Assembly: GCA_950106755.1 (NCBI GenBank)
Contig: OX467091.1
Span: 26,801,538 to 26,865,537, forward strand
Direction of reading: 5' to 3'
DNA from: Climacium dendroides
Lineage: Eukaryota; Streptophyta; Bryopsida; Hypnales; Climaciaceae
DNA: 64,000 nt
A model generated the notes under the pieces. It made no database searches and was not told the DNA's origin. It was given only the letters and a program-made list of their open reading frames with translations. Positions 10,817-22,988 of the stretch are shown here, piece after piece (position 1 is the first letter of the stretch; every line of letters begins with the position of its first letter). The translations under genes were made by a program, and so were the position numbers.

Positions 10817-11635
10817 ATGAAGTACAAATTGAAGTGCACGGATGAAAACTAGTTAGGCAGGCACAGTCAAGCCATTAAGTTGTGGAAAGAAGACGATGAA
10901 GGACGGAGTCTGTGGCCACGTGGTGTGCCTTTGCCAATACCACTCAAGTCAATGAAAGGTGTCAATGACATTGTCAAAGGTTTATCAGGATTCATAAACT
11001 ATTGGAACGACTTGTATAGAGCAAACGTGAGTGGAGAACATCGTAGGCGCTATGAGAATGTGGTGCGCTATTGGCGTGGTGTAAAGGCAGCTCTTCAAGA
11101 GCCACTTCCTACTTCTAGTGCTCTAAAAGACGGTTTTTGGCCAACTACTCGTATTCAAGTGACAGAAGCTGATCATTTAAACGAAGATGGCGAAGATCTC
11201 GAGGAGCATGGAGAAGATGAGCCTTATGTTGGGCCCTTGAAGGATCGTCCACAACCATCCTTTAGGGTGGCTCGAGATCTATACGAAGGGTATTTTGTTG
11301 CAGTTCGCCCTGTAGACGGTGACAGCAGACCAGTGTGGATTGCCAGAGCATTGTCTGATCCAAATTATAATCCTGAGAAACCAAACTATGTGCTCATTCA
11401 GTACTTTTGGCCAACATCACGCAATCAAGAAGTTCAAGACTTCTATGAAGGATGGGATAGTGATAGGGGTTTGCTTTGGAGGGTTGATTAAACCGAAGAA
11501 CCTATGTGGGAGACAACAAACGCTTTGATTACAGCATGGAAGTCTCAAAACAGAAGAGGTACTCGCCAATGCAGAATCAAGATCCCTACAATTCAAATCG
11601 AAATCATCAACCAAAATTTGGCTTTATATACATGA
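10817..11635 (+). pseudogene. C-terminal fragment of a DUF7869-type gene
   Basis: The frame aligns by eye with the last 270-odd residues of the protein at 48260-51109. Shared landmarks are KYKLKCTD/QYKILCTD, LWKE, GFWPTTRI/GFWPNSRI, EDEPYVG/EDEPFVG, PSFRVARDLYEGY/PSFRVGRDVYAGY, VAVRPVDGDSRP and ITAWKS. TAG at 10850-10852 stands where the relative has Trp, and TAA at 11489-11491 interrupts the end. The rest of the gene (zinc-binding and core regions) is absent; the CGGAC-rich block lies there instead. It is a remnant of another giant-element copy. Confidence 0.75.
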
Positions 11636-12060
11636 TATGGAGAAATCATGTACATACATTGGATGCATTTTAACTATGACATTCATATAGAGGGTATTGT
11701 TTTATTTCTACATCTTATATGAAACTGTTTTCATTGCATAAGTGTTGGACCCTTAATATTATAATAGATGATAGTCGTTTTAGTTTTTTTTAGAGGATAT
11801 AGGTTTCAGTTGATTGATTTTATTTTATTGCTTGATACTGACTGTTTTCAAGTGTATGTTTTGTGTTTACAAAACAATGGAATTTATATATAGTCTTAAT
11901 ATATATATTTTTTAGATTCTTGAGCTATATTTTCTATATTTTTTAATTCATTTTCTTATTTGTGTATCACTAAATATATTTTATTTGAAATTACATTGCT
12001 ATTGGAGAAAAAAATGTAGTGGATATATCCACTATTTATTTGGTTAACATGTAAAGCACT
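11636..12060. other. AT-rich spacer
   Basis: Nothing recognisable; very T-rich sequence downstream of the DUF7869 fragment. Confidence 0.4.
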
Positions 12061-12064
12061 TGTC

Positions 12065-12250
12065 ACATTCTGGGTAGGGGGTCGGTTGGTTGTTACAACT
12101 TTCCTGCCGGCAAAGCTCACTTAGTAGCACCAAGTCATGTTTTTTCTCTCATGCGCTTATACAAACCCAATGGGAATCGAACCCGGACCGCTTCAATGAG
12201 GTGAACAACCCCTTGCAACCAACCACGGAGCTTATGACTTGGTATTCAAA
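12065..12250 (-). mobile_element. tRNA-derived SINE-like sequence
   Basis: On the minus strand a perfect Pol III B box (GGTTCGATTCC, 12182-12172) follows an A-box-like TGGTTGCAAGGGG about 40 bp upstream, in the order expected of tRNA-derived SINEs. There is no tRNA cloverleaf beyond the T arm, so I do not call a tRNA gene. Ends and target duplications were not resolved. Confidence 0.45.
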
Positions 12251-12849
12251 AGATGTCATTCTCTTCACTTATATAAATCAGAACATATACCCTAAAGCAA
12301 ACTTCATGTATTTGAACACTCCATCACTGAAAAGACTCTCATTTTAATGGAAATTGTATATTACAACTAGCAAAGTTAGTGTTTGCCCACCTAAACTAGC
12401 TAACATTATAATTCACTTTTTAGGGCCTAAATGGAAAATATTATTATAAGAGGCCCTAAACCTCTCAAAATATTGAATATAGTATTCTTATCGAACTCCT
12501 TTGCCATTTGGCTCCCTCATAGTGCGAGTCTAGAGTTGTCAAATTATCTTCTTCCTTGTCTAATGATGGCGTGCGGGCCCTTTCTTTCCTAGGACGCTAA
12601 CTTGGCTTACCGTCCATATCATTATTTAGTTCAGTAGCAAGGTGTACTTGCCGACCTCCTATACAGATGCAATATAATTTTCATGGTTCCATTCACTTAC
12701 AAAGAATGCTAAGGTAGCTCTACAACAATGGGACAATATGCTCGCCTTCTTCAATATTCATTGAAGACAGTGTGCATGTCGCCCTATATCACTCTCCACT
12801 GCAAAATCCTCAATTACTTACATTCATCTACAAGTGCGTAAGAAGAAGC

Positions 12850-15574
12850 AGCAAATACCTTTTTTCCCATGCTGTGGACCCGTGCCACTACGTTCCTAGC
12901 AGTCTCTTCCTTCTGGTTCCTTATGAATGTCTATGTCCACGTCGACATCAAGTACTTCTGTCTCCACAAGTTTGGAAACAGGAGTGCTCTTCATTCCTCG
13001 AGGACCCTAAACGTTCTCTGCCTTTTTACTTTTACTTGCAGCATGTTTTGGATGTGCGGAGGTCTGGACAGGAGTTTTGACCTTCCTCCTTCGAATTGTT
13101 TTACGCCAAGTCTCAAAAGTTTCCTTCTCCTTTCCCATGGACGCTGGCTTCCTTCTAATAACTTGCACATCTTATAAGATATGCGCATGAGAATAATGGA
13201 AAACATGAGAGCCACGTTTAGTATGGCTTTTAATGCTAGTTTTGCATGTAAAAGGATGAGACATATGAAACATGTTTTCAAATATGGTATTTGTGTGACG
13301 GAATCTCTTACAGTCCTAAACATGAAGGCTTGTTTTGTTAACTTACCTGCTTCAAATGACTAGATCCTTTACGAAGTGGATTCTGTAAGTCTTTCTATCG
13401 ACTTCTTGTCGAGTTTTCCTTCTGTTTCATTTCAATCAACATCCAGCAGTTTACAAGGGCTTCACTAATATTCTTGACAATGCAATTTTTTCATTCATCA
13501 TTGTCTGTTTACTATGGCATCGATTAGGAATGACTATGACAGTGGTCAATTCCGAACCACCTAACAAACATCTTCTCCTTGGCTTTACTAAAAGAAAACT
13601 TTGTACACAACATGCAAGGCAAAAACTCATATTCTAGTAGAGGGTTCTGGCTTCCATGCACCTGTGAAACACTAGCAAAACCAGAACGTACCTTCAAATA
13701 CATGGACAACTCTAAACACTTACTAGTATTCGGTTGCATGGCAGGATGGCCATGTGACAAGGGTTTTCAAGCATGGAAGGGTTTCTCCCGCATTGTACAT
13801 CCAGAACTTATGCATTACGTGCACTTTCAATTCCTATGAATTTACGTAATCTTTAAGATAGCTAGAAACAATGAACAGTACATGCACACAGAACCTTAAA
13901 CCATCACCATATGATGCACACCTTGTCTACATGTGTCGTGTCAAGCTCGTCGTCTTCAGGTAATCTTCTTATCTTACCGCTTCAAAGTGCAGGAGTGAAT
14001 TGCACTAGCGACGTGCTTCTACTTGACCCTTCCCTTTCTTCATGTTTTTCTTTAGAATATGGAGTGGACCCTTCCGTGGATGTTCCAATATGACCCAGGT
14101 ACTCACATGAGCTTGGGGAAACCTCAGTACCTGCTTGCCAGTTTGGATCTTAAGAATGCGAGGACAAACTTTCTGTGCCTTCTAGCACATCTTCTTCTTC
14201 TTTGTAAATGGCACTTCTACCAATTGGTCCTCCAGAATTGCCAAAGAACTCACTATAAGTACTTTGATGTACACCCTCCCACTGTTTTGGCACCTTCTTA
14301 GTATCACCAACGACATCAAACGAGACTTCTTCCACAACAACGGCATGCGCTTCTACAAATCCAAGTGCTGTAGGTTTAGAAACTGGCCAATGATCGCTCT
14401 TTGGCAGCCACTACTGGGTGCTTGTGCCTTCACTCCATTCCCTAGGAGAGCGTTGTTACAATGGTGGCACAGCCACAGCAGTAGATACCGGAGGGGTGCA
14501 GATGATAGAGCAATCTGTTGACACAATAGTGCGTTGTCCCGAGATGTCTTCCACTTCATCGTGCTCGCCAACCTGAACTTCAAGTTCGACCTGCTTGGAA
14601 GCACGTAATTTTAAGTAAGTTACTCTTCGTAACTGTAAAGCAAAAAAATGTTCTATTACAATGCAATGTCGCTCAGTAAGACAATAGTGAAATTTACCGT
14701 TTCAGAGGCAAACAAAGCAAAGATAAAGAGAGAGCGGCGTTGGTTTTAGAAAACGGCAAAGGTGCATGGCTTTTTTTAACACATTGTAAAGAACCCTAAA
14801 TAGCGTCTACCGGTGCTTTTCTTGAAGTTCCATTCATCCAATGCACATGCATGAACATTTTGCACGTACAACTTAATTATCTAGAATTCCGTGCCTTAAA
14901 CTTTGTGAACTTGTTGTGCAGTTGAACATGTAAAAAAGCCGCCATGGACGTGTGGTCCATTTCAAGGACGCAAAGTTCTGCTTTTTGCATTGCCATGAAG
15001 CTGCACTTACAAATGTGTCCTCTGGTAAGCGCATTAACATTTGCCTATTGCTTAGCCATTGGGTTCAGCCATTGTGGTACTCATGGCTTGAATTATCTCT
15101 AAACCGCCAAGCCCAATTGTGTTGCATTCAATTCTATGCTATGCAATTCTAAATGAAGTAAATGAGCCAAGTTGCACTAAACGCCTTTACACTACAAGAA
15201 AACCTGTCCAAAATGACAGAAACGCGTCCTAATTGACAAAAATCAGCCCATCCTAATCTACAGAAATTTGACAGTTTTTTGTCAATTAGGACAATTTTCT
15301 GTCAATTCGGACAGTTTTTTGTCCTAATTGACAAAAATCTGTCAATTTTCTGTAGATTAGGACGGGTTGATTTTTGTCAATTAGGACGCGTTTCTCTTGT
15401 AGTGTTAGTACAACACTTAGGAAGGTGGAATGGCAAAAATTACTTACAGTGCTTGTGGAGGCCGAAATTTTTGCAAAAGTCTATCCGCCAATTGTTCGAG
15501 TGTAACAAAGCATTGGAGAACTTCTTCTTGAGATGCAGACAACGGAGTGTCTCCTCGCTGAGTACTCCGTGACA
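12850..15574 (-). pseudogene. Degenerate multi-exon gene, probably the second gene of the outer CACTA element
   Basis: Coding-like minus-strand blocks separated by plausible splice sites. Exon 1 starts at ATG 15574 (MSRSTQRGDTPLS) and ends at 15448 before GTAAGT. MITE copy 2 lies in the following intron. A long block, about 14612-13980, reads through stops (TAA, TAG, TAA) with motifs EVQVGEHDEVEDISGQ, GFVEAHAVVVEEVSFD and SEFFGNSGGPIGRSAIY, and ends before GTAAGATAAG. A further basic block, about 13170-12850, reads MGKEKETFETWRK, then VDVDIDIHKEPEG, with TAG stops. Another donor (AAGCAG before GTAAGTTAAC) lies near 13,355. No domain was recognised. It lies head to head with tnp2, which suggests the accessory (tnpA-like) gene of a CACTA transposon, but that is inference. 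Confidence 0.35.
15190..15404. mobile_element. CACTA-type hairpin MITE, copy 2 (215 bp)
   Basis: CACTACAAGAAAACC...CTCTTGTAGTG with a perfect 3-bp target duplication TTA on both sides. It lies in an inferred intron of the minus-strand gene. Confidence 0.92.
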
Positions 15575-15686
15575 TATTGATCCAGTTCCTGTTGTTGTTG
15601 CTACTTCTGAGGGCGACGAATGCAAAATGCATGGTCCCATGTTGGGTTGTATGAGTTAAAAATGAAGTGCTAGAGGAGGGAACTAT

Positions 15687-15881
15687 CACTACAAGAGAAA
15701 TGTGTCCTAAATGACAAAAATCAGCCCCTCCTAAATGACAGAAATTTGACAAGTTTCTGTCAATTAGGACAAAAAACTATCCGAATTGACAGAAAATTGT
15801 CCAAATTGACAAAAAACTATCAATTTTCAGCCAATTAGGAAGGGCTGATTTCTGTCATTTCGGACATATTTTCTTGTAGTG
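15687..15881. mobile_element. CACTA-type hairpin MITE, copy 3 (195 bp)
   Basis: CACTACAAGAGAAA...TTTTCTTGTAGTG, perfect TSD TAT. A shorter subtype: the middle words are reduced compared with the 215-bp copies. Confidence 0.92.
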
Positions 15882-16557
15882 TATCGATTGCAGACATCAT
15901 TGTGGAAGAGGCAGTTTGTGAATTGAAACTTCAATGTGAGTTGCTAACACATCAAATCAAAGACGTTCTGACGAAACTTCTTGCAGTCTTTACCCTAACA
16001 TGTCTCGAGTCGGCAATGGATTGTGTGTAGTAGATCTGATTTGAGTGATTTCGTCTTGATTCTATCAGTAATTTCATTTAGGTTTGCCTTTCACTTCTGT
16101 AGCCATTCCTTGTAAATCCAATTAATTTGGATGTGTAAGTAATGTCGACCTAAAAACAATTGTTCATGTATGCAGGATCCGACGACAAGCTTAAGTTGTT
16201 CCTCTTGTCTTCTACATCCAAATCGGCTGGAACTTCTACCACTTATAAACCTGGAAATGTAATGTGCGTCGACTGTAACCCTAGCTGCCTTCTGTTCAGT
16301 GGTGAGGGCAAAAAGCTTTCCATTGTATTAGTTTTACATTTGTATGGCTAAGCAGGTCAATCTCCTTCTGCACCTAATGCAATTTCATCACCTACTATAC
16401 ACGCATTCAATGGTTACCTTCATTGGATGTAGTACACACCAAAACAGTACTTATGTGCATTTTGAAAAGTTGTAGTGTGTTAAAGTAAGAATGTATTAAG
16501 CCTAAGTCTGTGTTTGCTAGTGGAAGAAGGGAGTAGATGAGGACCACATCTTGCGAA

Positions 16558-16772
16558 CACTACAAGAGAAACTTGTCCTAATTGACAAAAATCAGCCCGT
16601 CCTAGTCTACAGAAAATTGACAGATTTTTGTCAATTAGGACAAAAAACTGTCCGAATTGACAGAAACTTGTCCAAATTGACAAAAATCTATCAATTTTCT
16701 GTAGATTAGGACGGGCTGATTTTTGTCAATTAGGACAAGTTTCTGTCATTTTGGACAGGTTTTCTTGTAGTG
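16558..16772. mobile_element. CACTA-type hairpin MITE, copy 4 (215 bp)
   Basis: CACTACAAGAGAAAC...GTTTTCTTGTAGTG, perfect TSD GAA. Confidence 0.92.
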
Positions 16773-17286
16773 GAAGGAAACATGCTGGAATGAAGGCTAC
16801 ACATTTGAAGAAGACTTGTATCACAGAAGGATAACAACTTCATTCACTTCCTTTTCAGTGAGGTCAAATACATTTCCACAATTTTCTTAGTTCTATTGAC
16901 ACAGACATCAATGTTGTTGTAATTATTCTCAACAATACATCATGTTTAAAGGTGAGAGAGGAGGCATGCACAAGCAAACACCTCTAGGAGTTGGTAACGT
17001 TTACAGGAAAAAAAGCGCATACTCCTCTGCAACGATTCACAGTTTAAAATTCTTTTGTGACAGCAGCCTAGGACAGACGTAAAGTTCGCAATGTTAAAGT
17101 TGAAGTGAAGCAGTTATAGACTTATAGTAGTGCATGAAAAATTTATTAAGGTTTTTCTATATTGTGCTCACAGTCTTCTATAGGAATACAGGGTTTGAAA
17201 TCATTTCCTATGTCATGTGAGAGCTTAAGTTAGGTGAATGTATCTAGATGGTAACCAATGTTTGCGACAAATTTGTAGTGTTAAGG

Positions 17287-17480
17287 CACTACAAGAAAAG
17301 CAGTCCGAAATGACAAAAACTGGTCCGAAATGACAAAAATCAGCCAGTCCTAATCTACAAAAAATTGACAATTTTCTATAGATTCGGACAGTTTTTGTCA
17401 TTTCAGACTGAAATTCGTCAAATTTCTGTAGATTAGGACTAGCTGATTTCTGTCATTTCGGACGTGTTTCTCTTGTAGTG
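17287..17480. mobile_element. CACTA-type hairpin MITE, copy 5 (194 bp)
   Basis: CACTACAAGAAAAGC...TCTCTTGTAGTG, perfect TSD AGG. Diverged short subtype using GTCCGAAATGACA words. Confidence 0.92.
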
Positions 17481-17723
17481 AGGCAAAGTACGTTCAAGCA
17501 CTCAATGTTACAATGTAGCAACAACTGGAATAACTTTACAAAGGAATATAATGACGAAATTTCAAGCTTGGAAAGAAAAAGTGCTTCATTGCTGAAGATT
17601 AAAATTGAAAGAATAGGGGAGCTTCGGTTCACATACCATTTTCAAAATTACTAACAATGTCATTCCCTTTGTGAAGGGAAAAAGGTTGGGATGCCATGAG
17701 GACATTCTGGAGCAGCATATTCC

Positions 17724-19046
17724 ATGGAGAGGAGAATTGCCAGAAGACTTGGCTTGTCATCATACCCATGTGCATGCCAACGATGCAGAGGTGGCCGAAG
17801 GAAAACAATGTCCGTAATAGCAATGCACCATAGACGTTACGGCCGAGATCCATACCTCCGCTACCCTGTTCTGGTAAGTTTAAACCCTATTCATTGTTTG
17901 AGGTCCACAGGTCTGGGATAGTTGTAGCATGTAATCGTTCATCACAAGTTTCTAAACAAGGAAGAGGATTCCTGAAGTACTTAGGAATAGTGTCATGTCG
18001 TTCTAAGTTTGTTGAAAGTAATTGAAGTGATGTCGATGTCGAGCACAACAGCAATTTCACTTTAAAGTTCACAGAATTCCGTATTAGGGCTAGCTGTATT
18101 CTATATTCACTTAAATTTGAGACCACAGCCAGAAATAACTCATATTACTCTTCTGTTGGACATGGTTCTGTAATAGCTAAACGATGACATTGTAAAATGA
18201 AATGCAGACCGAGGATGGCCGCAATATCAGAGGACCTACTGAACAACCACTACCCGGACAAGAAGACTACGCTTGGAGAAGGGAAAATGATGACGGCCCT
18301 GCCTTCGTTTGGCCTGGACGGATGGTGGTGCAAGTCGAGAACATGGTGAATGATGCATTTGCACGAGTGGAAGAGATCCATGAAGCGGCCCAAGGAAACG
18401 ACGAGAATGATAATAACTTAGACAAAGATCTTATGGAGGAATTTCTCGGAGTGACAAATGTACATGACATGGAACAGTTGATATAGGAGAGTACGGAACC
18501 ATTGTACAATGGATGTCTGGTGAATAGATTGCAAGCTAGTATCGTGTTGATGAACATGGTAAACTTGTACGGGGTACCAAATACATTTGTAGATGAGTTG
18601 CTGTCCTTCATTGCTGCGGACTTACTACCTCAGTCGAACTACCTACCTCGAAGCATTTATGAGATGAAGAAGTTGATAATGAAATTGGGTTTGGAGTACA
18701 AAGCCATCCACTGCTGCCTTGTTGGGCACGTATTGTACGAAGGGGAGGAGCATGAGCACTTGATAGAGTATCTAGTATGTCGTGTGCCAAGATTTGTACA
18801 TGGGTCGGACCAAATTCCAAGGAAGGTACTGCGTTACTTTCCTATCATACCTCGTCTACAACGCTTATTTCATTGTCCAGAAGTAGCAGAGCTTATGAAG
18901 TGGCATGTGCAAAACAAAAGTGATGATGGACATATGAGATCTGCAGTTGACAACATGCAGTGGGTAGATGTTGACGTCATTGATCCAACTTTCAAGGATG
19001 AGGAGAAGAACGTGTACCTAGGACTGGTTTCTGATGGCGTGAACCC
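17724..19046 (+). pseudogene. CACTA (En/Spm) transposase tnp2/TNPD, N-terminal part, truncated by insertion
   Basis: Exon 17724-17873 reads MERRIARRLG, CACQRCRGG and HHRRYGRDPYLRYPVL. It ends at a GTAAGT donor. The intron is 17874-18207 with acceptor TGCAG, and the second exon continues in frame (TEDGRNIRGP). Around 18,640-19,040 come landmarks of the plant tnp2 transposase family: IYEMKKLIMKLGL, EYKAIHCC, RKVLRYFPIIPRLQRLF, ELMKWH, and YLGLVSDGVNP just before the catalytic region. TAG interrupts the frame at 18484-18486. The homologous frame stops at 19046, where giant element A begins, so the DDE core is missing here and should lie beyond the nested block to the right. Confidence 0.85.
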
Positions 19047-20694
19047 ATAACATAATATTCATTAAAATGAGAGTTTTCTAGTGAAATGGGAGTTGAAGAA
19101 GAAACTTTCAACCATGAATTTAATATACTTGTAGACCAACGAATACCAAGAAAGCATTGCATTGACACAGAAAGCGCATACAGAAGGTAAAAATTCCAAA
19201 ATCGAAGGTTAAAATTGTGACTTCTTCATAATTTATAGGAAGTCATCAAATATACATGTATTGTGTCGCAACACAGGGTAAGTAAAATTCCCTATTATGC
19301 TCACAAAAAACCCTTTAAAGCATAACAAAGTGACTCTAAAGATCAAACCCAAGAGACTATGTGAAGTGTTTCGTGTTACTAGGTAGTTTGAGGAAAATTC
19401 TCAATTCAAATACTCTTCTTTATTGCTCTTAACCTTTTTCCCCAAATGCCGGACAATTCCTTTCTATTCCTATAGACTAATCCGGTCTAGATTAATACTG
19501 ATCCGAATCAAAATCGATTTACAACCAACAAGAACCAAACCAAAACTCACACTCCCGACCGGATCTTTTACCACTTTATCTGAGGACTCGCTTTCCTCGG
19601 TTTGTATTCCGGTTTTGCTTAACCTCTGTTGGCACTTTAGAGGGATCTACCACTTGTTCTCAGAGAGGTAGGTGCTCCTCTCCTTCCGGTCTTTATCGTG
19701 ATGGAAGATTCACTCAGCTAATCTATCCGCTTATTCTAACAGGATCCGGTTTGATCTTTCATAGCAAATTAGAAGTAATCACAGTTTGGAGGTCACACAA
19801 AAATCCCCCGTACAATCCTCACCCACTACAACGACCTTATTATCTTCTGAAATCTGTGCGAAACTAAGGTGGCTACAAGTGTGTCTGCCCGTACCAGCAC
19901 AATCTAGAGCTCTTTCGTTTACTTCTTCAGATGGTAAGACCTCTCAAGTGTTCGGAGGCTAACCCAGACATCCCATCTGGTAGCTCTAGCACAGTTTGAA
20001 AATCCTTTCTCTTACTACCTAGCCTAGCATTGGCTATTTTACCCGGAATTATGAACTCTAAACTTACTGAGGTGTCTTGATTCACTCCCAACACTTACAA
20101 CCTATTCACATGCACCTGCAATCACAAGAAGACACCAAGGGGAGAAGCTCCTCTCACACTCTAATCATCTATACTCAATCTCTCCCTCCCTTATTCGGCC
20201 AATTTTTGGGAAGACAAGGAAAACAATAGAAAATACACAAGAGACAACATATACAAGAAGGAAAAACTCCCCGTCTCAGTCTTGAGACTCAAATTATATA
20301 TAGAATTTACAAAAAGTGTCCCCAAAAATCCGGCACTGATCCGGCCGAGATTTTCGGATCTGAACTTTTCCTATCTTTCTAGGATAAGGTCCGGTCTAAC
20401 AAAATTTCCTACCTTCTAATTCCTAACTACCTATTCATCCTAAGGGGGTCCACCACTATTTGGAGTAGCTATGGGGGAAAGTTCATTCAAATTCCTACTC
20501 TTATTCCCCCCTTTCGGAACTCGTTCCGGTTCTACAGGGGAAGTCACACCTGTCATTGTCCGCGGAGCCGCTGAAGTGGAAGTTCTTCCGGCCTCCTTCT
20601 CCTTCTATATTGGAGTTTCAAACTTCCCCTCCAAGATCTCCACCTCATCGAACTCATCTGGGATCGAAATCCCGGATAGGGAGACCAATCCACT

Positions 20695-22209
20695 CTAGAA
20701 CTTCCAGACGTTGTCCTCCAACCCCTTTGCATCCTTCTGGAATTCCTTCATGGCCTCTTCTACTTCCCCAGCAAAGTCAACTAGAATGCGAGCGATGCGG
20801 GTACCAGAAGGTTTTTGATCCTTATGCATCCCCTCATCAAAAAGCTTGGCCTTTGCCATCACGTCACCGGATGCCCCTACCACTGTTGTCATCCGGTCAA
20901 TCGCCGCTCTGGTCTCCTCTTGCAGAGACATTGCGGCCCTCATTTGATTACGACTAGCATCCATGTCCTTCCGGAAACTTTGGATCTCCCCTCGCAATCA
21001 AATCACCAACTCATTTGTCTCCTGCTGATTGATGTTCTGCTTCAGCAATCTCTTTTCCAACTCTCGAACCTCGTCCGAGTTGCTGATGTAGTTCGCCACG
21101 GCTTTTGGTAACGCACTAGTTGGAGCGCTTCCCACCAAGTCCGCCACTTCCCGAAGCGTAGTGGTCTTCACCTTCCAATCTGCTCTCACTACACTGAGAA
21201 TTCGGATTAGGTCATTGTATGGGCCCGTCAGGTCCATCAACTGAGACGATGGAACGGGTCTTTGCTTGGCCACTTCCACCGGCTCTTGCTTCTTCGGGAC
21301 AACCGGCTCCACTGGTTCCGGTCCTTTGTCCTTACGAGGCCCCGAAAGAGAGCCCCTTAGACTAGATGTCCGCTTGATCTTCCTTTGACTGAGAGGAACA
21401 TCCTCTTCTTCTTCTTCCTCTATCCAATTCCTCTTTTTAGGGTTTTCACCCTTATCCTCCAGTTCCGGGCTATCCGTTTCGGTCTCGGATTCCTCATCCG
21501 ATTCACCGCACGTCTAGAGAGCCATTTGAGCTCTCCACTCCTTGTTCTCCTCTAAAGTCAGGAGACTCTAATTCTTGTACAGGTGGAAAACGTAGGGGCA
21601 TACCGGAGTAGCCCTATTCTTTCCCACATTCGAGACCAGGACATTTACCAACATGTGAATATAGGCCGCCCAATCCATCCGCTTTTCTCCGCTTAGGGCT
21701 CCAAAGATCGCATTCCTGATTGTGGAAGTCATCCGGGTGGGTTTTTCCGGATGCAGGATCGGTACTAAGAATTCGAGCAACCGCCGATGTCGTGCATTGA
21801 CACAGTCTTTGATGGAGAATCCGTCCTTGGGGTTAGCTGCTCCCCTAAACTTTCTGCACACAAAGTCTCCCTTTCGGTTGGCTTGCTCTGTGCCGCCTTC
21901 CTCTAAATCGTAAACTCTCCTCCAAATCTCTTGCGTCCACATGGGCGGAACTGGTCGAAGGGAGTTATCGAAGTAGTTAGGGACTCCTTCTATGAGCTCT
22001 CTAACGATGGCCTCACTTCGAAAGCCCTAGGGTTTTCCCAAGAAACCCATGCACCCCATGGCGGAGAGGTCTTCCATCAATTCCGCTCTCTTCCGCTCGC
22101 TACTGGGCTCTAAAGGAGCCATCTTCCTCACTCTGATTTCTATCCTGTGTACGCTTGCCTGTACCTGATTTCGTCCGCGCTTTAACTGCGGCATCCGTCT
22201 TTCATTCAA
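20695..22209 (-). pseudogene. Gag-like / putative plant transposon protein, element a copy
   Basis: One frame from about 22209 with stops at 22027 (TAG, where other copies have Trp in PWGF), 21568 (TAG), about 21515 (TAG) and 20998 (TGA). Landmarks shared with copies b-e are DLSAMGC, ANPKDGFSI, FLVPILHPEKPTR, DWAAYIHMLV, and PVCPYVFHLY. An acidic Lys-rich linker and a C-terminal helical region (LFDEGMHK, ILVDFAGEVEEAM) follow. The core resembles plant repeat proteins called 'putative plant transposon protein' (Transposase_32-like). I infer a structural gag-like role. Confidence 0.6.
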
Positions 22210-22294
22210 AATTAATTGCTACTTCCCTTCTCTCCTAGCCGCACGTCCCGTTTCCTCACACTCACTCCTCGGTCTCAACCGAGTCACTTAATGT

Positions 22295-22509
22295 CACTAC
22301 AAGAAAACCTATCCAAAATGACAGAAATTCGTCCTAATTGACAAAAATCAGCCCCTCCTAATCTACAGAAAATTGACAGATTTTTGTCAATTTGGACAAT
22401 TTTCTGTCAATTCGGACAGTTTTTTGTCCAAATTGATAAAAATCTATCAATTTTCTGTAGATTAGGAGGGGCTGATTTTTGTCAATTAGGACACGTTTCT
22501 CTTGTAGTG
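22295..22509. mobile_element. CACTA-type hairpin MITE, copy 6 (215 bp)
   Basis: CACTACAAGAAAACC...CTCTTGTAGTG, perfect TSD TGT. It lies in the 5' leader of element a. Confidence 0.92.
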
Positions 22510-22792
22510 TGTGCCAATCTCACACAAACTCTCGCAGCATGTCGCAGTACAAGGTAAGTAAATTCCTTGTTATACATCCAAAAACTCCTTTAAAGTTTAA
22601 CTAAGTGATCCTAAAGATCGAACCCACGAGATCCTGTGAAGTATTTAGCGTCATTGAACGATTTAGGCTAAGTTAGCACATAAACCCAACTTCCGGTTTC
22701 AAGTCAATTACCGAAAGACATTATAATATCCAGAAAACTAAGGAATGGCTTTCTTCCACTATTTCGGTCCTACTAACTATCCGGTCTATATA

Positions 22793-22988
22793 CACTACAA
22801 GAGAAACTCGTCCTAATTGACAAAAATCAGCCTGTCCTAATCTACAGAAAATTGACAGATTTTTGTCAATTTGGACAAAAAACTGTCCGAATTGACAGAA
22901 AATTGTCCAAATTGACAAAAATCTGTCAATTTTCTGTAGATTAGGACGGGCTGATTTTTGTCAATTAGGACGCGTTTCTCTTGTAGTG
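22793..22988. mobile_element. CACTA-type hairpin MITE, copy 7 (196 bp)
   Basis: CACTACAAGAGAAAC...CTCTTGTAGTG. Flanks ATA and CAC do not match, so the target site was altered or the ends were reshuffled. It lies in the right terminal repeat of element a. Confidence 0.88.

Larger units (their letters stand above)
15882..17700. other. Intergenic region between the two divergent CACTA genes
   Basis: Holds MITE copies 4 and 5 and otherwise no convincing exon. It may contain the divergent promoters of the CACTA genes. Confidence 0.35.

Noticed and set aside
12172..12226. tRNA gene
   Set aside because: B box and A-box-like words are present but no acceptor stem or anticodon arm fits; SINE-like remnant preferred.
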